A stretch of DNA of 64,000 nt, from contig NC_047064.1 of assembly GCF_902459465.1 (NCBI RefSeq), positions 6,722,762-6,786,761 of the forward strand, in the 5' to 3' direction. Every line of letters starts with the position of its first letter. Position 1 is the first letter of the stretch. The position numbers and the translations under genes are program-made. Below the pieces are notes generated by a model. The model was given only the letters and a program-made list of their open reading frames with translations. It was not told where the DNA came from and did no database searches. This DNA is from Asterias rubens. Its lineage: Eukaryota; Echinodermata; Asteroidea; Forcipulatida; Asteriidae. This document shows positions 47,055-60,800 of the stretch, piece by piece.

Positions 47055-47410
47055 GCTATGTGTTAGCACTGTAAACTCAGTCCTATGAAGAAAAACAATA
47101 AGGACAGCCATATTACTTGTGGGTTTGAGATCCAAGCAGTATTATGCCTGTGATTTGTTTCTCAGAGCTCGGGAAACTACTGTCATAAGTATGCAGTGCT
47201 TACCTATATTAATTTTGGTTTCTACCCATACACCGATGTGTGTTAGCACTGTATACTCAGTACTTTCCCGAGTCCTGTGAAAAAAATATCACAGGCATGT
47301 TACTCGGGTGGGATTCGAACCCACGACCCTTGCAATTCTAGAGCAGTGTCTTACCAACTAGACTACTGAGGTTGCCGGTAGCTAGAGGCAGTTCGAATCC
47401 TATGTTTTGG
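47055..47410 (-). repeat. Two adjacent SINE-like units
   Basis: tgtgttagcactgta occurs twice (about 47058 and 47237). The second unit has a full reversed tRNA-like head: gggtgggattcgaacccacg, then gtgtcttaccaactagacta. A stray gcagttcgaatcctatg follows. Confidence 0.55.
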
Positions 47411-48835
47411 CAGCGGGTACTGCAACGATATAATAGATGTTACCTATATTGGTGTAAAGGTAAAACCAAAATTAATATTACAGCCTTTTCTTTGTCAAAG
47501 ATGCATGTGAGAATCTATCAGAGACTGTTGATTACATTTAATTGTAGAATTTTTTTATAGTTTCTCATAACTTATTTATTCATTTTTTCCAGTGTCATTA
47601 ACCCAACATCATTGCTACTAAAAAGTAGCAACAACAAATATGTTTTTAATTAACATTTGGAGGTGTCAACTTCAAGCGAGTTGATTTAAGAAAATTAACC
47701 ACATCCTTGAACTCATTCACACACAGTTCTCGTTTACAACATCCTAATTCAGACAGGGAACAGTTTGACCTCTTTGCAACCATACCAAACAGAAAACTCA
47801 TTTACAAAAGATTCAAGTTCATTTAAATGATCTTCACTCAAGTTTCTGAAAATGTTAATGTTTTCGTATTTTCATCAAGGGTAATCAGGAATCAGTGAAT
47901 ATTTTCACAGTTACTGTAACCTTAACAAACACTCAGACAATCAGTCAAAGTTTCACATGTAAAGTTGCCGTTACACTACCTAAAACCATGGGAAGTTTGA
48001 AGAAAAAGACAGTTCACACCATAAGAAATCGGTGAAAATATTCGCCTTCTCATTGCTTATAACAGCTGCGCACAGGGATCCAGTAAACGTACTCATTTTC
48101 ACAGTTGTCACAACTCCGCCAGACAACAATCAGTGAACAAAAGATTATCAGAACATTACCTCCCACCACCTCCCCTCCCCTCCCCCCCCCCCTGACTCGG
48201 ACATCATTTGCAAAGATTACATTATTTGCCCGTTTTGAAAGGGGGGAAGTGTTGGGTGGCAGCAGGCAATTACCCTTGGCGTAAACTTATTAATCTCATG
48301 TCAGTTGCCATGGAAACGGCCACCTAAGCAGATTAGTAGGATGTAATTGTATTCTGATGGCAAGGGTAGTGTGCTCTGCCCTCTGGCTTCCTCCCATTCC
48401 AAGTCGTCTGAAATTAAGGTCACCTAATGATTCCTTGTGTTGTAATTTCATAGGAACTAAAGGACCACCCCGCTGCCTGACTATTACGGAGGACGCTGCG
48501 TGGTGATTTCTCCTCCCTCCTTCTTTTTTTTTTTTGCGAGTGTCGTGCCCTGATTAGATCTACGCGCAAGGCCTTACATCAATTAATACACAGTGCGAAG
48601 GAAGTCAAGCTTAAAGTCGGAATAAAGGAAGACTGAAAGGGGGAAGCGATTTCTATTCTTCGGTCGGTTGAGAAGATGTGGGTCACTCCGCAGAATTAAG
48701 TTGTGAGTCAGAACTGAAAGGTACATGAGAAACTACCTCTTGTGTTGGCCCGCTCAAAGTCAGAGTGAAAACATTTTGATGTTAAAACACGCACCAGAGA
48801 TTTATGTACCCATATTCTGATGTGTATGTAAAGCA
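47411..48835. other. Intergenic stretch
   Basis: No supported gene. C-rich runs lie near 48165-48195. A GC-richer part at about 48450-48560 could be a non-coding exon, but nothing proves it. Confidence 0.35.
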
Positions 48836-49560
48836 CTGCATCATGAAGCACTGTATACTTGGTACTTTCGTGAGTTCTGTGAAAAAAATCTACAGGCATT
48901 CTACTTGGGTGGGATTTGAACCCATGCTCTTTGCCATTTTAGATCTTACCACTAGATCACCGAGAGTGGACCTTATTTCTTATAATTTTGTCGAAGATTG
49001 GCTTTCTACCCATACATTAAAATGTTTGTAAAGCACTCACTGTATACTTGGTAATTACCTGAGTCCCTGTGGAAAACAAAGTCTACAGGCGTTCTACTTG
49101 GTGGGATTCGATCCCATGCCCTTTGCCACTGTTGAGCAGATATCTAACCACTAGACCACCGAGAGTGGAACTCGTTTTTCATACATTACTTTTGTAGGAA
49201 ATTGGCTTTTTACCTGTGTGTAAAGCACTTTATTCTCAGTACTTCCCTGAGTGGTAAAAACAATATATACACAGGCATTCTACTTTGATGGGATTGGAAC
49301 CTCGTGCCCTTTGCCATTGTAGAGCAGATATTTTACCAATAGACCAGCGAGAGTGGAACTCTTTTTTCATACATTACTTTTGTTGGGGATTGGTCTTACC
49401 CATACCCTGAGTTGTGTAAATCACTGCATACTGAATACTTTCCTGGGTCCTGTGAAGTAACAAATTCATAGGCATTCTGCCTGGGTGGGATTCGAACCCA
49501 TGCCCTTTGCCCTTGTCGTCAGATATCTTACCACTAGACCACCGGGAGTGGAACTAGTTT
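48836..49560 (-). repeat. Tandem block of four tRNA-derived SINE-like units, about 190 bp each
   Basis: Each unit has, on the plus strand, gtgtaaagcactg.atact, an acaggcattctac phrase, gtgggattcgaacccatgcc, a tcttaccactagaccaccga phrase and gagtggaac. The reverse strand gives GGTGGTCTAGTGGTAAGAT and the B box GGGTTCGAATCCC. Unit heads end near 48975, 49170, 49356 and 49555. The would-be acceptor stems do not pair, so these are not tRNA genes. Confidence 0.7.
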
Positions 49561-49789
49561 CTCATAATTTTGTCGGAGATTGGCTTTTTACCCATACATT
49601 AAAATGTGTGTAAAGCTTTCAAGTGATATCAGTTCTGTACAATTTCTTTTCTTTTTTCTTTCCAAAGAACATGTTTATGTAGTTGGCGTCGTAAAGAATA
49701 CCACTTTTTTATCAATAAACCCCACTTACGAGGAGCTCCAAAATGTACAAAGGGATATTCATAAATACCCCAGACAGTTTCTCTACTCC

Positions 49790-49985
49790 TATTGGTGGAG
49801 AGCGTGTCACGTGGGTGTGCATAAACCTTTTGTTAATGCACACTGGAGCTCTGTTTATGCACACTGAGCTGGCTTCCGCGTGTCGGGCGCGCAAGATTAT
49901 CACGCGTATAGCGCAAATTATAACTATCAGCGCATAATCTAAGCGCGTGCCTGTACACACAACCCACGCGCCTCGAACAGATTCT
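49790..49985. repeat. CpG-rich inverted repeat
   Basis: gcgcgcaagattatcacgcg is roughly inverse to the later cagcgcataatctaagcgcg. Flanking parts (cacgtgggtgtgc and cacacaacccacgcg) are also partly inverse. Nature unknown; possibly a MITE. Confidence 0.4.
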
Positions 49986-50124
49986 TCACAAAGTTTTGGA
50001 AAACAATATTTCAAACATCAGTCAATTTTCAATTGTTAAAGTGTCTATAACTGTATTTGTTTTACGTTTTTTAACAAAATGGCATTTATGAATGGGAATA
50101 AAAGAGTACATTTAAAACCTTGCA

Positions 50125-50182
50125 GGGTCGTTGCCGTGCGATAAAGGCCCGAGCCGAATCACACAGCCGTCGACCCTGCTGG
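50125..50182. repeat. Short hairpin gcagggtcg ... cgaccctgc
   Basis: A 9-bp perfect inverted repeat around a 40-odd nt GC-rich spacer. It stands out from AT-rich surroundings; function unknown. Confidence 0.4.
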
Positions 50183-50401
50183 CTTTAATTGTACGTTGAA
50201 GAACTCGTCGCTACCCTTTTATCCCCTTGTTATCAAAACCTTACAAGTTGCATGAAGCAAAAAAATGTGAAGGGCTAAACCTTGTGTGTAAATATTTTTT
50301 TATAGATTTTCCTTCCTCTATGATGAAACCAAAGGTTAAAATTTGATGTTAGAGGCCCTAAATCTGGAGCATTCTTAAAAAAATAAAAATAAAAATAAAA
50401 A

Positions 50402-50765
50402 TCTTGATGACTTTGGTGATTTTGTTGTTTCTTGAGGACTTTGGTGAATTTGTTGTTTCTTGAGGACTTATTTGAATTTGTTGTTTCTGGAGGACTTTTG
50501 TGAACTTGTTGTTTCTTGATGACTTTTGTGAATTTGTTGTTTCTTGATGACTTATGTGAATTTGTTGTTTCTTGATGACTTTTGTAGTTTCTTGAGGCGA
50601 CTTACGTGATTTTGTAGTTTCTTGAGGACTTATGTAAATTTTTTGTTTCTGGAGGACTTTTGTGAATTAGTTGTTCCATGAAGACTTTCGTGTGTTTGTT
50701 GTTCCTTGATGAATTTTGTGGAATTTTTGTTTTCTTAATGACTTTCATGAATTTGTTGTACAACA
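50402..50765 (+). repeat. 28-bp minisatellite, about 13 units
   Basis: Units of the form gaatttgttgtttcttgagg followed by acttttgt, drifting at the right end. A looser repeat of ttggtaattttgtcttgaag-type phrases continues at about 50880-51310. Confidence 0.85.
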
Positions 50766-51379
50766 AAAGATGCTCTGTATTAAAACTACCATGTCTGTCC
50801 CAAGCGTCCAAACCTCACCCATCATATTAATCACTTCATTGTCCCATCAAAATCAGGGGGTGAAGTTCCTCATTTAAAAAAATTCAAAGAAAATTTACAT
50901 GTGAGTTCAAATATTTTCGTAAATTTGTCTTGAAGGAAAATTTCATACAAATTATGTTTTTTTTAAGAAGTTCAACCAAAGATGCTCCTTACTTAAATGT
51001 CTTGGTAATTTTATCTAGAGGAACATAATTCATAATAATGATATTTTCTTATGAAGTATAAACCCCAACAATCACATTATTCACTACATTGTCCTGTCAA
51101 AATCAGTGGTTAAAGTTCCTCATTTAAAAATGAGTTCAACTATTTTGGTAATTTTGTCTTGAAGGAAAATTTCATAAAAATTATGTTTTCTTATGAAGTA
51201 GAACCAAATATGCTCTGTAAAAAAAACCTGCACGTCTTGGTAATTTAGTAGAAATGTTCATAGAAATTATGTTTTTTTTATAAAGTACAACCAAAGATGC
51301 TCCGTATACAAACTACATGTCTGTCCCAAGTGTCTAAACTGCAACCTTATTATTAATCACTACATTGTCCCGTCTACCT

Positions 51380-51500
51380 CGCACAATATTAACAATGTGG
51401 CGGTTCGTCTCTCCCCCTCTCTCTCTCTCTTTCTCCTCTTGCGGTTCCCCGTCTCGTGTCTTCTCCCCCGTCTCGCGTCTTCTCCTTTTCTCCTCCTCAG
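51380..51500 (+). repeat. CT-rich low-complexity tract
   Basis: Runs of ctctctctct and cgtctcgcgtcttctcc-like words. The mirror frames are long only because of the composition. Confidence 0.7.
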
Positions 51501-52117
51501 ACTCGTCATCATCAATCTAAAAGCCGACAGGGGAAAAAATGGAAGGGGACACACACAGTGCCGGTTAAAGTTGCGTAAAATACATTGATTGTGCGCTCTG
51601 TTGGGCAAGCAAAGAAAAGCAGCGCCCCGAGGGGATAGCAATTTGCCCATTGGTTTTGATTGACTTGTGGATAATTGGTAGAGAGGGAATATCTCCCACA
51701 GTACAAACAAGTGGGTGGGTACAACAAGGGGAGGTTGTTCCTGCATGTGTATATTAAACATCTTGGATAACGGGTAGACAGGACACAAATTACGCCATCT
51801 ATAGATGTGGTGAAAAATCACAGCGATGAATATGACTATTATTAGCGCACAGCCTTGTACATTTTTCCCAATGACATTTTGTTTTGTTATTAATTGTGAG
51901 GAAATATGAAGAACCCCTTTTTTTCAGAATCAGAAGTCAAAATAAGTGTTAGATGCTTATAGAGGATGTGACAAGTGTGTATAGGAAGACAGTATAGGGG
52001 TGTTGGGTAAGGATCTGGTTACAGAAATTGGCACCCCCTCCCCTATGCCCCACCCATACCCAGTGACCTTCAATTGTGAACCTCTCTTTGTATCCATTGT
52101 TTGGCTTTGATCATCGG

Positions 52118-52300
52118 TGGAGAAGCTTCCATTGGAGGAGGGGGCTTGCTGTTGGAGAAGGGGGATTTCATTAGAGGAGGGCTTCAATTGGAGGAGTGGG
52201 TTTTCTTTGGAGGAAGGTTTTTTTTTAGGGGGGGGGATTCCATTTGAAGAGATGGAGAGTTTTACTGGAAGGGGCTTTCATTGGATTGGGTTTTTGTCTG
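52118..52300 (+). repeat. GA-rich degenerate repeat
   Basis: Variants of ttggaggagggcttcaattg occur about seven times. Confidence 0.65.
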
Positions 52301-52990
52301 GTTTTTTTTCTAGGCTTTTGTCTTAAATGAGGCTTCCCCATAACACAAGCAATGGCTTATTGGGGTTTGCCTCCATTTTCCCAACTATTGAATTGAATAA
52401 TTAGTGAAAAATGCTTTTCTTGGGGAAAGGAGCGGAGAGGTCATATATAAGAGTACAACATTTATTTTCCAAGGAAATTTTGACAATTCTTGACAACCAC
52501 TCAGATGTATTGATCGATATAAATTAAGTGAGGATGGCAAAACGAGTCAGGGGTTGTTTAGCTGATGTGGTTACAGGGACAAACACTACACTTGAAACAA
52601 AATCACTTGTGTTGATAGTCATCTATAATTTTGTAAAAAACCTATGGCCCAGAGAATTGACCACAGTAACTAACAGGAGCTTAAATTTTAAAAAACTACT
52701 CCAAGGTGATAGAGAATCCAAAATCTAATAATTTCAGCTTCAGTAGATTCCGTGTGTCAACACAGCTGGATTTGATAAGATCCGTGAAATTTACAAATGC
52801 TTAGAAGACACAAAAGAGTTCAAGTTCATGGGATGCCTCGAGCCGCCTTCTGTTTTTTTTTCTTTCCTCGCGAAGACAGATGAGGCCACAAGTGCGATGA
52901 TTGTTAAGGAAATCATTTGACCAGCGGTGGGTGTGGAATCACGAGAAGGTTATGTCTCTTGACAGGGTAGGATGAGAGTGGTGGGTTGGT

Positions 52991-53360
52991 TAAAGGAACA
53001 TTACAGAATTGGTTTTTGCTAACAAAAGAGTTGCTAACAGTGTCAGCACTTTATGTAATCCACCATAAACATAAACTGACAAACCTGTTTGAGATCGATC
53101 AACCATCTTGGTCACAAAAAAATAGTGAAAAACTGATTACACATTTTGCATGGCATCGGTTAAAAAGAAATTAATAAAACGCTCACTGAGAGGTAAACTC
53201 CAAACGGGAAATTAGTTTTACTTATTACTTATCAAATATGACATTTCAGACAGAAATATTTCAAGGGATATTTTCTACTATCATCATCATCAAACTGTGT
53301 AAGTTACATGTCAATCTGTGATCTTAACAATGTTTTTTCTTACCAAGATCTGTAATATTC
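52991..53360 (+). repeat. MITE family C, longest copy
   Basis: Starts ttaaaggaacattacagaat and ends near gatctgtaatattccc, its imperfect inverse. Matches 12614-12730 (left part) and 23430-23569 (right part). Confidence 0.65.
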
Positions 53361-53599
53361 CCATACTTTTTGTAGCCCAAAACACAATGTCCACAGATGT
53401 ACTTTTAATAGAAATCTTTGTACATTGTGTTTTGTGTCCTACAAACATTACCACGACCCTTTATTCTACGGCCATCTTCCTCTCTGCCCCGGTAGTGACT
53501 TTCTCTCCGCCTCCTGTGTGGTGATGAAGAGGACTGACCTTGGCTGAGCTTTCAAGAACATCTCGGGGTCCTTTAGAGTTGGCCGTCTCGAATCGATCA

Positions 53600-54680
53600 T
53601 ATTCACATGCCACGTTCAAGTCACATGTACTTCCTCTGATATGACGACTGATTTATTTATTCTCGTATTCTTTAACAGCACTCACTGTTATGAAGCTTGT
53701 GATTGTAACTGTATTGTCAGGAGCTAACATTGAGAAATTGTAAACAAATTAATACAAAATTTGCTGGGACGGTTTTTAACAAAAAATATAAAAATATTGT
53801 CTCATGAAGTCACATCATGTACTTCCTCCTCCTTAGTAATTTGACAACTTATTTTTTTTTACCTATAGTACTCTCTATCATCTTTGAGATGTACCATGCA
53901 GATTTATCACTCTCTGTTGTGAAGTTTGTGATTTTAATTGTATTGTTAGGAGCCCACATTGAGAAAATGTCAAGAAATCAATACAAAATTGGCTGGGAAG
54001 ATTTTGGAAAAAAAGAGAAATAATATTGTCTCGTTAAGTCACATCATGTACTTTCCTTGTTATTATGACGATTTTGTATCTCTTGTACTCTCTATCATCT
54101 TTGAGATGTACCTTGCACATTCAGCACTCTCTGTTTTGAAGTTTGTGATTTTAATTGTATTGTTAGGAGCCAACATTGAGAAAATGTCAAGAAATCAATA
54201 CAAGTTGGCTGAGAAGGTTTTTGAAAAAAATAAAAATAATATTGTCTCTTTTAAGTCACATGTATTTCCTCCTTCTCGATAATATGACAACTTATTTTTT
54301 TCCTCATGTATTCTCTATCGTCTCTCAGAGGTACCTCGCAGATAGCACTCTTTGTTTTGAAGCTTTTGATTTTAATTGTATTGTTAGGAGCTAAAATTGG
54401 GAAAATGGCAAAAAAGTAATAAAAAAAATCAGAGAAGATATTTTTTTTAAATGAGATAATATTGTCTCATTAAGTCAAATCATGTACTTCCTCGTTATTA
54501 CGACAATCTTTTCTTGCTCGTATTTTCTATCATTTCTGAGAGGTCAGCATTGATTTAGCACTCACTTTTTTTAAGCTTGTGATTTTATTTGTACTGTAAA
54601 GAGCAAACATTGAGAAAATGTCAACACCTAAACAAAATATGCTGAGAAGCTATTGAAAAAAGGAGAGATAATAATGTGAA
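53600..54680 (+). repeat. Tandem repeat, about 215-230 bp x 5
   Basis: Units near 53615, 53799, 54029, 54243 and 54462 share tgtctc.ttaagtcacatca, tgtacttcctc, tctatcatctttgagatgta, gtgattttaattgtattgtt and aggagc.aacattgagaaaatg. Confidence 0.85.
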
Positions 54681-55227
54681 GTGAGAAATTGATTGTAGCA
54701 CTTACACTTGTAACTAAACACCGTGAATCAATCTTGGGTTAGTGCAAGTTTAGCATGTCCGATCAATAACTGCATACTTCACGTTGATATACAAACAACA
54801 ACAACAACAACGGAAACCACTCAGTTATTGAATTAAAGGTATTATACAGGATTGGCAAAAGCAAAAGGCATCATGGTGGTTAGTCTAAAACCACTTTTTT
54901 TTCTATGATATATTTCCCTCTGAAATGAAGTCAAGAAAACTAGACCTAAAAAAAATGCAATCCCCCAGCTGATTTGGTTGTTACAACCAAAATAAGGACA
55001 AAATGTTAACATGCTAAATATTGTGCATGTTTTTTAACTATTTGCTCCTGAGCCCAAATTCGTATACAGGTTTTTTTTTTCTTCATATTGTTGATCAAAC
55101 AAAACATGAACACTGTCTGTGAATTTTTCATCAGCTCTACCAATCCTGTAATAATATCTTTAAAAGAACAACAAAAAACAAATTGTAAAAACAAAAGTTA
55201 AAGGTGTTTCAAAGAATTGGTGATGCA

Positions 55228-55560
55228 TCCATTAAAGCCATTGGACCCTTTCGGTAAACACTATTGTCCAAGGCCCACACTTCGTGTATCACAACTTCTA
55301 TATCAAATAACAAACCTGTGAAAATTTAGGCTCAATCGGTCATCGGAGTCTGGAGAAAATAATGGGAAAACCCACCCATTCTTTTTTTATTTTGTGCAAG
55401 GTTTTATATTGAGTTTTATTCTGCACTAGGACTTCATTTCAGAGGAAAATATTTCACAGAAAAAAAAAAGTTGTATGATGAACTTATTAACCAGTAAACT
55501 CTCTGACTAAAACTAAACAGCGCTGTGTTTTCCCCTGCCAATCCTGTATAACCTTTGAAT
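55228..55560 (+). repeat. MITE family B copy
   Basis: Starts ttaaagccattggacccttt and goes on with attgtccaaggcccacactt and ggctcaatcggtcatcggag. The same text opens the complete copy at 57490. The right end is diverged. Confidence 0.65.
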
Positions 55561-56127
55561 AGGGGATAAAGTGTGGTAAACACATATTATACTCAGACCT
55601 GGAAGGGCATTACAGGGCATTGCCCCAGGTCTTGGCCTCGGTGCCCCTTTGAAGGTTTCCTATAGAATGTGAAGATTTTCCAGTGGATGTGCCCTTTGCA
55701 TAAAAGGGAACTGGCCTTTCCTTCACAAAGATGAACTCCAGTCCTGAATAGTGATTACTTATGTTTTTATATTTGGGTACAAAAAAGCTATTGATTGGTT
55801 TGCACTTACCAATAATTGGAAAAAACACCATAAGCATACATTTATTTCAGGGTTTATTTTCTTTAGTAAAGCGAGAGAGCGAGGGGGGGGCAGTAAGCAT
55901 CTTCTATATTCACAGTCGTCCATGCGTGTACTTTGTTTATTGATGGAGTGTAGGATAGAACTTTCTTGTTAGTTTTCTGTGTGTTTTTATTAAGAATTAC
56001 TTGACGGCAAGCATTGTATTATACGCCTTTATGAGTGGCCATTTACTAGTAATACGTTGTGTCAATCCGGCGGAAAGGAATGTAATATTGAAGTGTAGTG
56101 TCTCTTTCCCTTCACAGGGCATTCATT

Positions 56128-56522
56128 TTAAAGGCAGTGGACACTATTGGTAATTACTCAAAATAATTATTAGCATAAAACCTTACTTGGTAACGAGGAA
56201 TGGGGAGAGGTTGATAGTATAAAACGTTGTGAGAACTGGCTTCCACTAAAGTGGAGTAGTTTTCGAGAAAGAAGTAATTTTCCACGAATTTGATTTTGTG
56301 ACCTCAGGTTTAGAATTTGAGGTCTCGAAATCAAACATCTGAACGCACATAACTTCGTGTGACAAGGGTGTTTTTTCTCTCATTACTATATCGCAACCTC
56401 GACGACCGATTGAGCTCAAATTTTCACAGGTTTGTTATTTTATGCATATGTTGAGATACACCAAGTGAGAAGAATGGTCTTTGACAATGAAACAATTACC
56501 AATAGTGTCCAGTGTCTTTAAT
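56128..56522 (-). repeat. MITE family A copy (orientation 2)
   Basis: Starts ttttaaaggcagtggacact and ends aatagtgtccagtgtcttta. The internal palindrome is intact. One of the best-preserved copies. Confidence 0.85.
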
Positions 56523-57489
56523 TCTCATATTGTAAGAAGAGTTCATTGTGATGCCTGTAAGTCATTTGTCAGCATCAAAATCCCTCTTCTCCTTTACACA
56601 GTTAGTAATCTTTGTCTCAGGCGGCTCTAACGTGAGTACAGTTTGTTGAACCCCATCCTCATTTACCTGACGTCATGTTATTTCTCCCTGGCTGGGAAAT
56701 TTACCTGCTGGATCAGTCAATCTTTTTCTAACCTTTTTTTTTTTTTTCTTTTTGTCTGTCTGAGTTTGTACTTTCGTCAGTCACACACAAGGATGTCGAA
56801 CCTGTAAGCGGGGTCTTCTCTATGCAATGTGAACACACACATTACAAGTGATCTCGAAGAGTGGATAAAGCTAATGTACACTTTGTCACTTTTTTATTCT
56901 CCCCAAAATTCTCCATCACGGCATTGCGCTCCTAGCTTTGCAGATCATCTGCTGAGGACTATAAGGTCATTAGTGCAATTTGTATGGATTTTATCAATTT
57001 GCTGCTGCGTGTGTTTTGGAGCTCCTAGTAAATGGAGTTTATTGATCAAAGCATTTGTTTGGTAAAAAAAACTGAAATTATTTGTTGATTTTGATTTATT
57101 TTTGTCAAATTGAAACACAATCTTAATTTAATGACCTATTGATCATTTTAAGTAAAAAAAAATAACTTTATAGCACTAAGCGGATGAACTGTTACTTTAT
57201 GCAGTAAGATAATTTTTGAAGATTTGTTAAAGATATGTATACTTTCTGCCACTTGTTTGTCATTTAAAAATTTGAATCTCTAAGGAGCTTCTCGTTCTGC
57301 CGACTTTAGGAGATTCCAATTTCAGTGGTGTCCATTTGTGAATGATCCGGTTAGAAAATGCCACTGTCACCTAGCCAAGTATGGATGCCTTCAACTTCTT
57401 GATACAAATACTGTGACACTTTTTCTGCCGATTTCCCAACCACCATACACTGTCTTCGGCTGAAACGTCCACCGGTGACTTATATCTTA
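56523..57489. other. Intergenic stretch
   Basis: A T-run lies near 56731. No supported feature. Confidence 0.35.
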
Positions 57490-57830
57490 AAGCCATTGGA
57501 CACTTTCAGTAAACAGTATTGTCCAAAGGCCCACACTTTGTGTATCACAACTTATATATAAAATAACAAACCTGCGAAAATTTAGGCTCAATCGGTCATC
57601 GGAGTCGGGAGCAAATAACGGGAAAACCCACTCTTGTTTTTACTATAAATCCGTAATTCTCGATGTCGAGAATTGATAATTGTTTCAATGTTTTCTCAAA
57701 AAGTAAAGCATTTCATGAAATAATATTTCAAGAGAAGTCTTTTACCATTACCTTCTGTAAACCCTGTAAGTTATTTGTAAATCTGTGAACTTTTATTTGT
57801 GTTTCTGTTCCGAAAGTGTTTAATGGCTTT
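57490..57830 (+). repeat. MITE family B copy, complete
   Basis: Ends aaagccattggacactttca and ccgaaagtgtttaatggctt are inverted. Near 57650 an internal palindrome aattctcgatgtcgagaatt is perfect. Confidence 0.75.
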
Positions 57831-60800
57831 TACTGATAAGTGACAATTAATCAGCATTTTGTTGAAGAGAAAAAAATAACAATCTTCGACCTTTACCTTT
57901 AAGACCCTGAAGCAGAACTGAGGGTTGTCTTGCAGTTTGACGCAAGACAGAGCAATTTGACTTTACTATGCTGACTACCCCATCACCATGTAATCTCTAC
58001 AAATTAAGTGCATCATGAATGACTATACATTAGTTCCAGTAACAACTCAAGTCAGTAGAGTTGACTGGATTGAGCTCATTCAACCCCCAACAGACCAATA
58101 CTTGTTAATCTCAAGTGTTTAGCGGCCATGTTAGTTTTGCTTTCTCTGCAATTTTTGTTGCATTGTTATTGAGAAATACAGGCAGTAGGTTGTGTATCGA
58201 TTTAATTTAACATGTGGCAGAGGGTGTTACCTTTCAGAAGATATCATCAAAGTATCTGACTTGCATCATTACATTGACAAGCGACTGACGATACACTTCT
58301 GCCATTCCTAAATACGCCATTCCCAAATACAAAACTGAGTGCTTAAAACATAGACCCCCCTAGTTTGTGACAGGTTACCATGATAAAAGACTGCAGGACT
58401 TGCAACCACAAGGTTGTGGGTTCAAATCCCCCAGATTACCACTGATTTCACATTGACTAGAATAAACATTGTCGTCTAGTTACTGAATCACAATTTCTTG
58501 ATTTGTGCAATTCATAATCATAGATGTTAAACCAATGTTTGTATGAGAGAGATTGACTGGTGCCAGCTTGGGTGTTTGTATCCCTTTGTGGGAGTTAGCC
58601 AAGTTCCCTTGATGGGAAGATCATAAAAAAAATTAAAAAACAGATAAGAAGACGATAAATACCCTAATCGCTATTTTGTCTCTTGTACAGAACCCCCCCC
58701 CCTCTCTACTATAAAATCTTTTTAAGAATTCCTGAGATTCACAGAGCACAGTTCAGACACAATAGGAGGGGTAGTGAGGGGTACACCATGCTACATATCA
58801 AGCACCAAATGATATTTCAAATATCTTTTCATGTTTCTTCAAAATTAAGCTGCTTGAATGTCAGGTCACTAGGTCAAGGGTAAATTTCACAACGGTGCTT
58901 AAGGAGCTAAAAGTAACTAAACTCAACAAAATTGCGCTTGACCAGAGTAAAGATTCCACAGCTGAAATACCATGTCATATGGACCGTGTGACTGGGTAAG
59001 CTGCTTAATTTTGCTTAACAGCAGAAAATCGCTAAAGAGGGGTCCACGGTCAAATTTAGTTTTGTGACGGATCTGCTCGTTTTCTCAATAGATAAAGTCC
59101 TCAGGAAAATGAGGGGGGGGAGGAGCCAACGAGTTTCTGTCTTTTTTTGGGAGCCTGAGGTGGTTTCTTGTTTCAGAAAATTAATAAAAACTCAGAATAG
59201 TAAAACAATATTGCAGCATTCTCTGAAAAGGAAATGCTTTCTTTCAGATACGAGGACTTTTAGATAATTTTTGTGTCCAGATTGCCAAGGCTGTACTGAA
59301 AACGACTCCTGGGACTTGATTCATTCACCACGTTGAGGACCGGAGCGTGCTTAATTCATAGTCATGTATGAGTACAAAGGAGTTTTAAGTCTCTGTTCTA
59401 TGGCTATGTGTCCTTGCCCTTTCAGAAATTACCTGCAAAAATATTATAAAAGCATAAATTGCAAGACATGGTGAGGTTTTTCTTAAACCATTGTTGTTGT
59501 CTTACAGTAGGGGGGAAGGGGGGGGGGGACACTCGTTGTACGAATGTCATGGCGTCGTTCGGGGTCCGAGATTACAAATGTACCTTGGCCTGGAAGCCAG
59601 CGATTTTACCAATGGGCCATTAAACTTATGATTCAGTGGTCATATGGATTTTTCAATTTCTAAATTATACCTCCTTGTGTGTATAATACCTGAAATAAAT
59701 GAACCACATTATGTCCAAAATGTTCAAATCGAAGGATGCCTACATAAAGAAAAACAAGATTTGATTCAACTTTTGTGCATGATTTTTTTTGTTTTCCCAT
59801 TTTGATTGTGGTCTTTTGAAACAAATTTTTGTTCCAGTACAATGTTGATGTACCAAGCTCCATGGTTTGGCGAGTTTTCGCACAAGTTTGAGCTTATTGT
59901 GCAAAAACTTGCTGCATCATTCAGATTATACCCGGCAGTAGCACTCTCCTATATTAGTGCCAGTGGTGTAGACTAGACACTTTCATTTGGGTGGGGGGAG
60001 GGTGGAACATAAATACATGAGCATGGCCAAAGACCTAATTTTGTAAGTTTGTTTGTTATTCAATGTATCTAACCATTCATTTGGTTGTCTTTCCTAAATC
60101 TCATAGGGAGGGTCCCATCTTTGCAACCCCCCCCCAAAAAAAAAAAAACATATTGGTACTCTGGCCAGACTTATTTTACTGTCTTCTTCAATGTAGATAG
60201 GGACCCAGTTACTCTGAATTATAAAAAAGAAATTATACAATCATGAAGATTTGTTTTTTCATGGACATTTTTGCTATGGCATGATTTTTAAATTATTATT
60301 TTTTTTGTTTGAACAGAAAGGAACTGTTAGAACTTTGGCATTCTTTGGGGATTTTTACTGAGAAATTAGTGAAAACAATTTTTTTTTGTATATACAAAAA
60401 TTGGTAAAATTATCAAGAACCAGGCCTCGTTGGGATTAAACCACTAGTTGAAAACCTCTTCACCACACATTGATTCCTTTAATAATACAGAAGAAACAGG
60501 AATATCATCAAAATCATAATCATAATTACAAAACAAACAAAAAAGAATAAAAAGAAACTGCCCTCTGTTTCTTTGTTGACGTTTTAATACTGTATATTTG
60601 CTGTAATTTTTAAAAATCTTTTTAGCTTCTCCATTTTTTGAGGTTTTGAGGAAATAAATAAAAAATAAAAAATAATAATATTAATAATAATATAACAAAA
60701 TTAAAAAGAACACAGCTAGTAGTCATTATTAACAGAATTAAACAGGCACATTTCTCACTTATAACAACATTATCAGAGAAAGCAGCGTCGCAATAAAAAA

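Noticed and set aside
48836..49560. True tRNA genes
   Set aside because: A- and B-box text is present, but the acceptor stem ends do not pair and no sound anticodon arm can be drawn. Best read as SINE heads.
51360..51821. 153-codon minus-strand frame
   Set aside because: Built on a CT-rich low-complexity tract, with no recognisable domain or splice structure.
52117..52326. Small Gly/Glu-rich open frame
   Set aside because: It only reflects the GA-rich repeat; no coding support.
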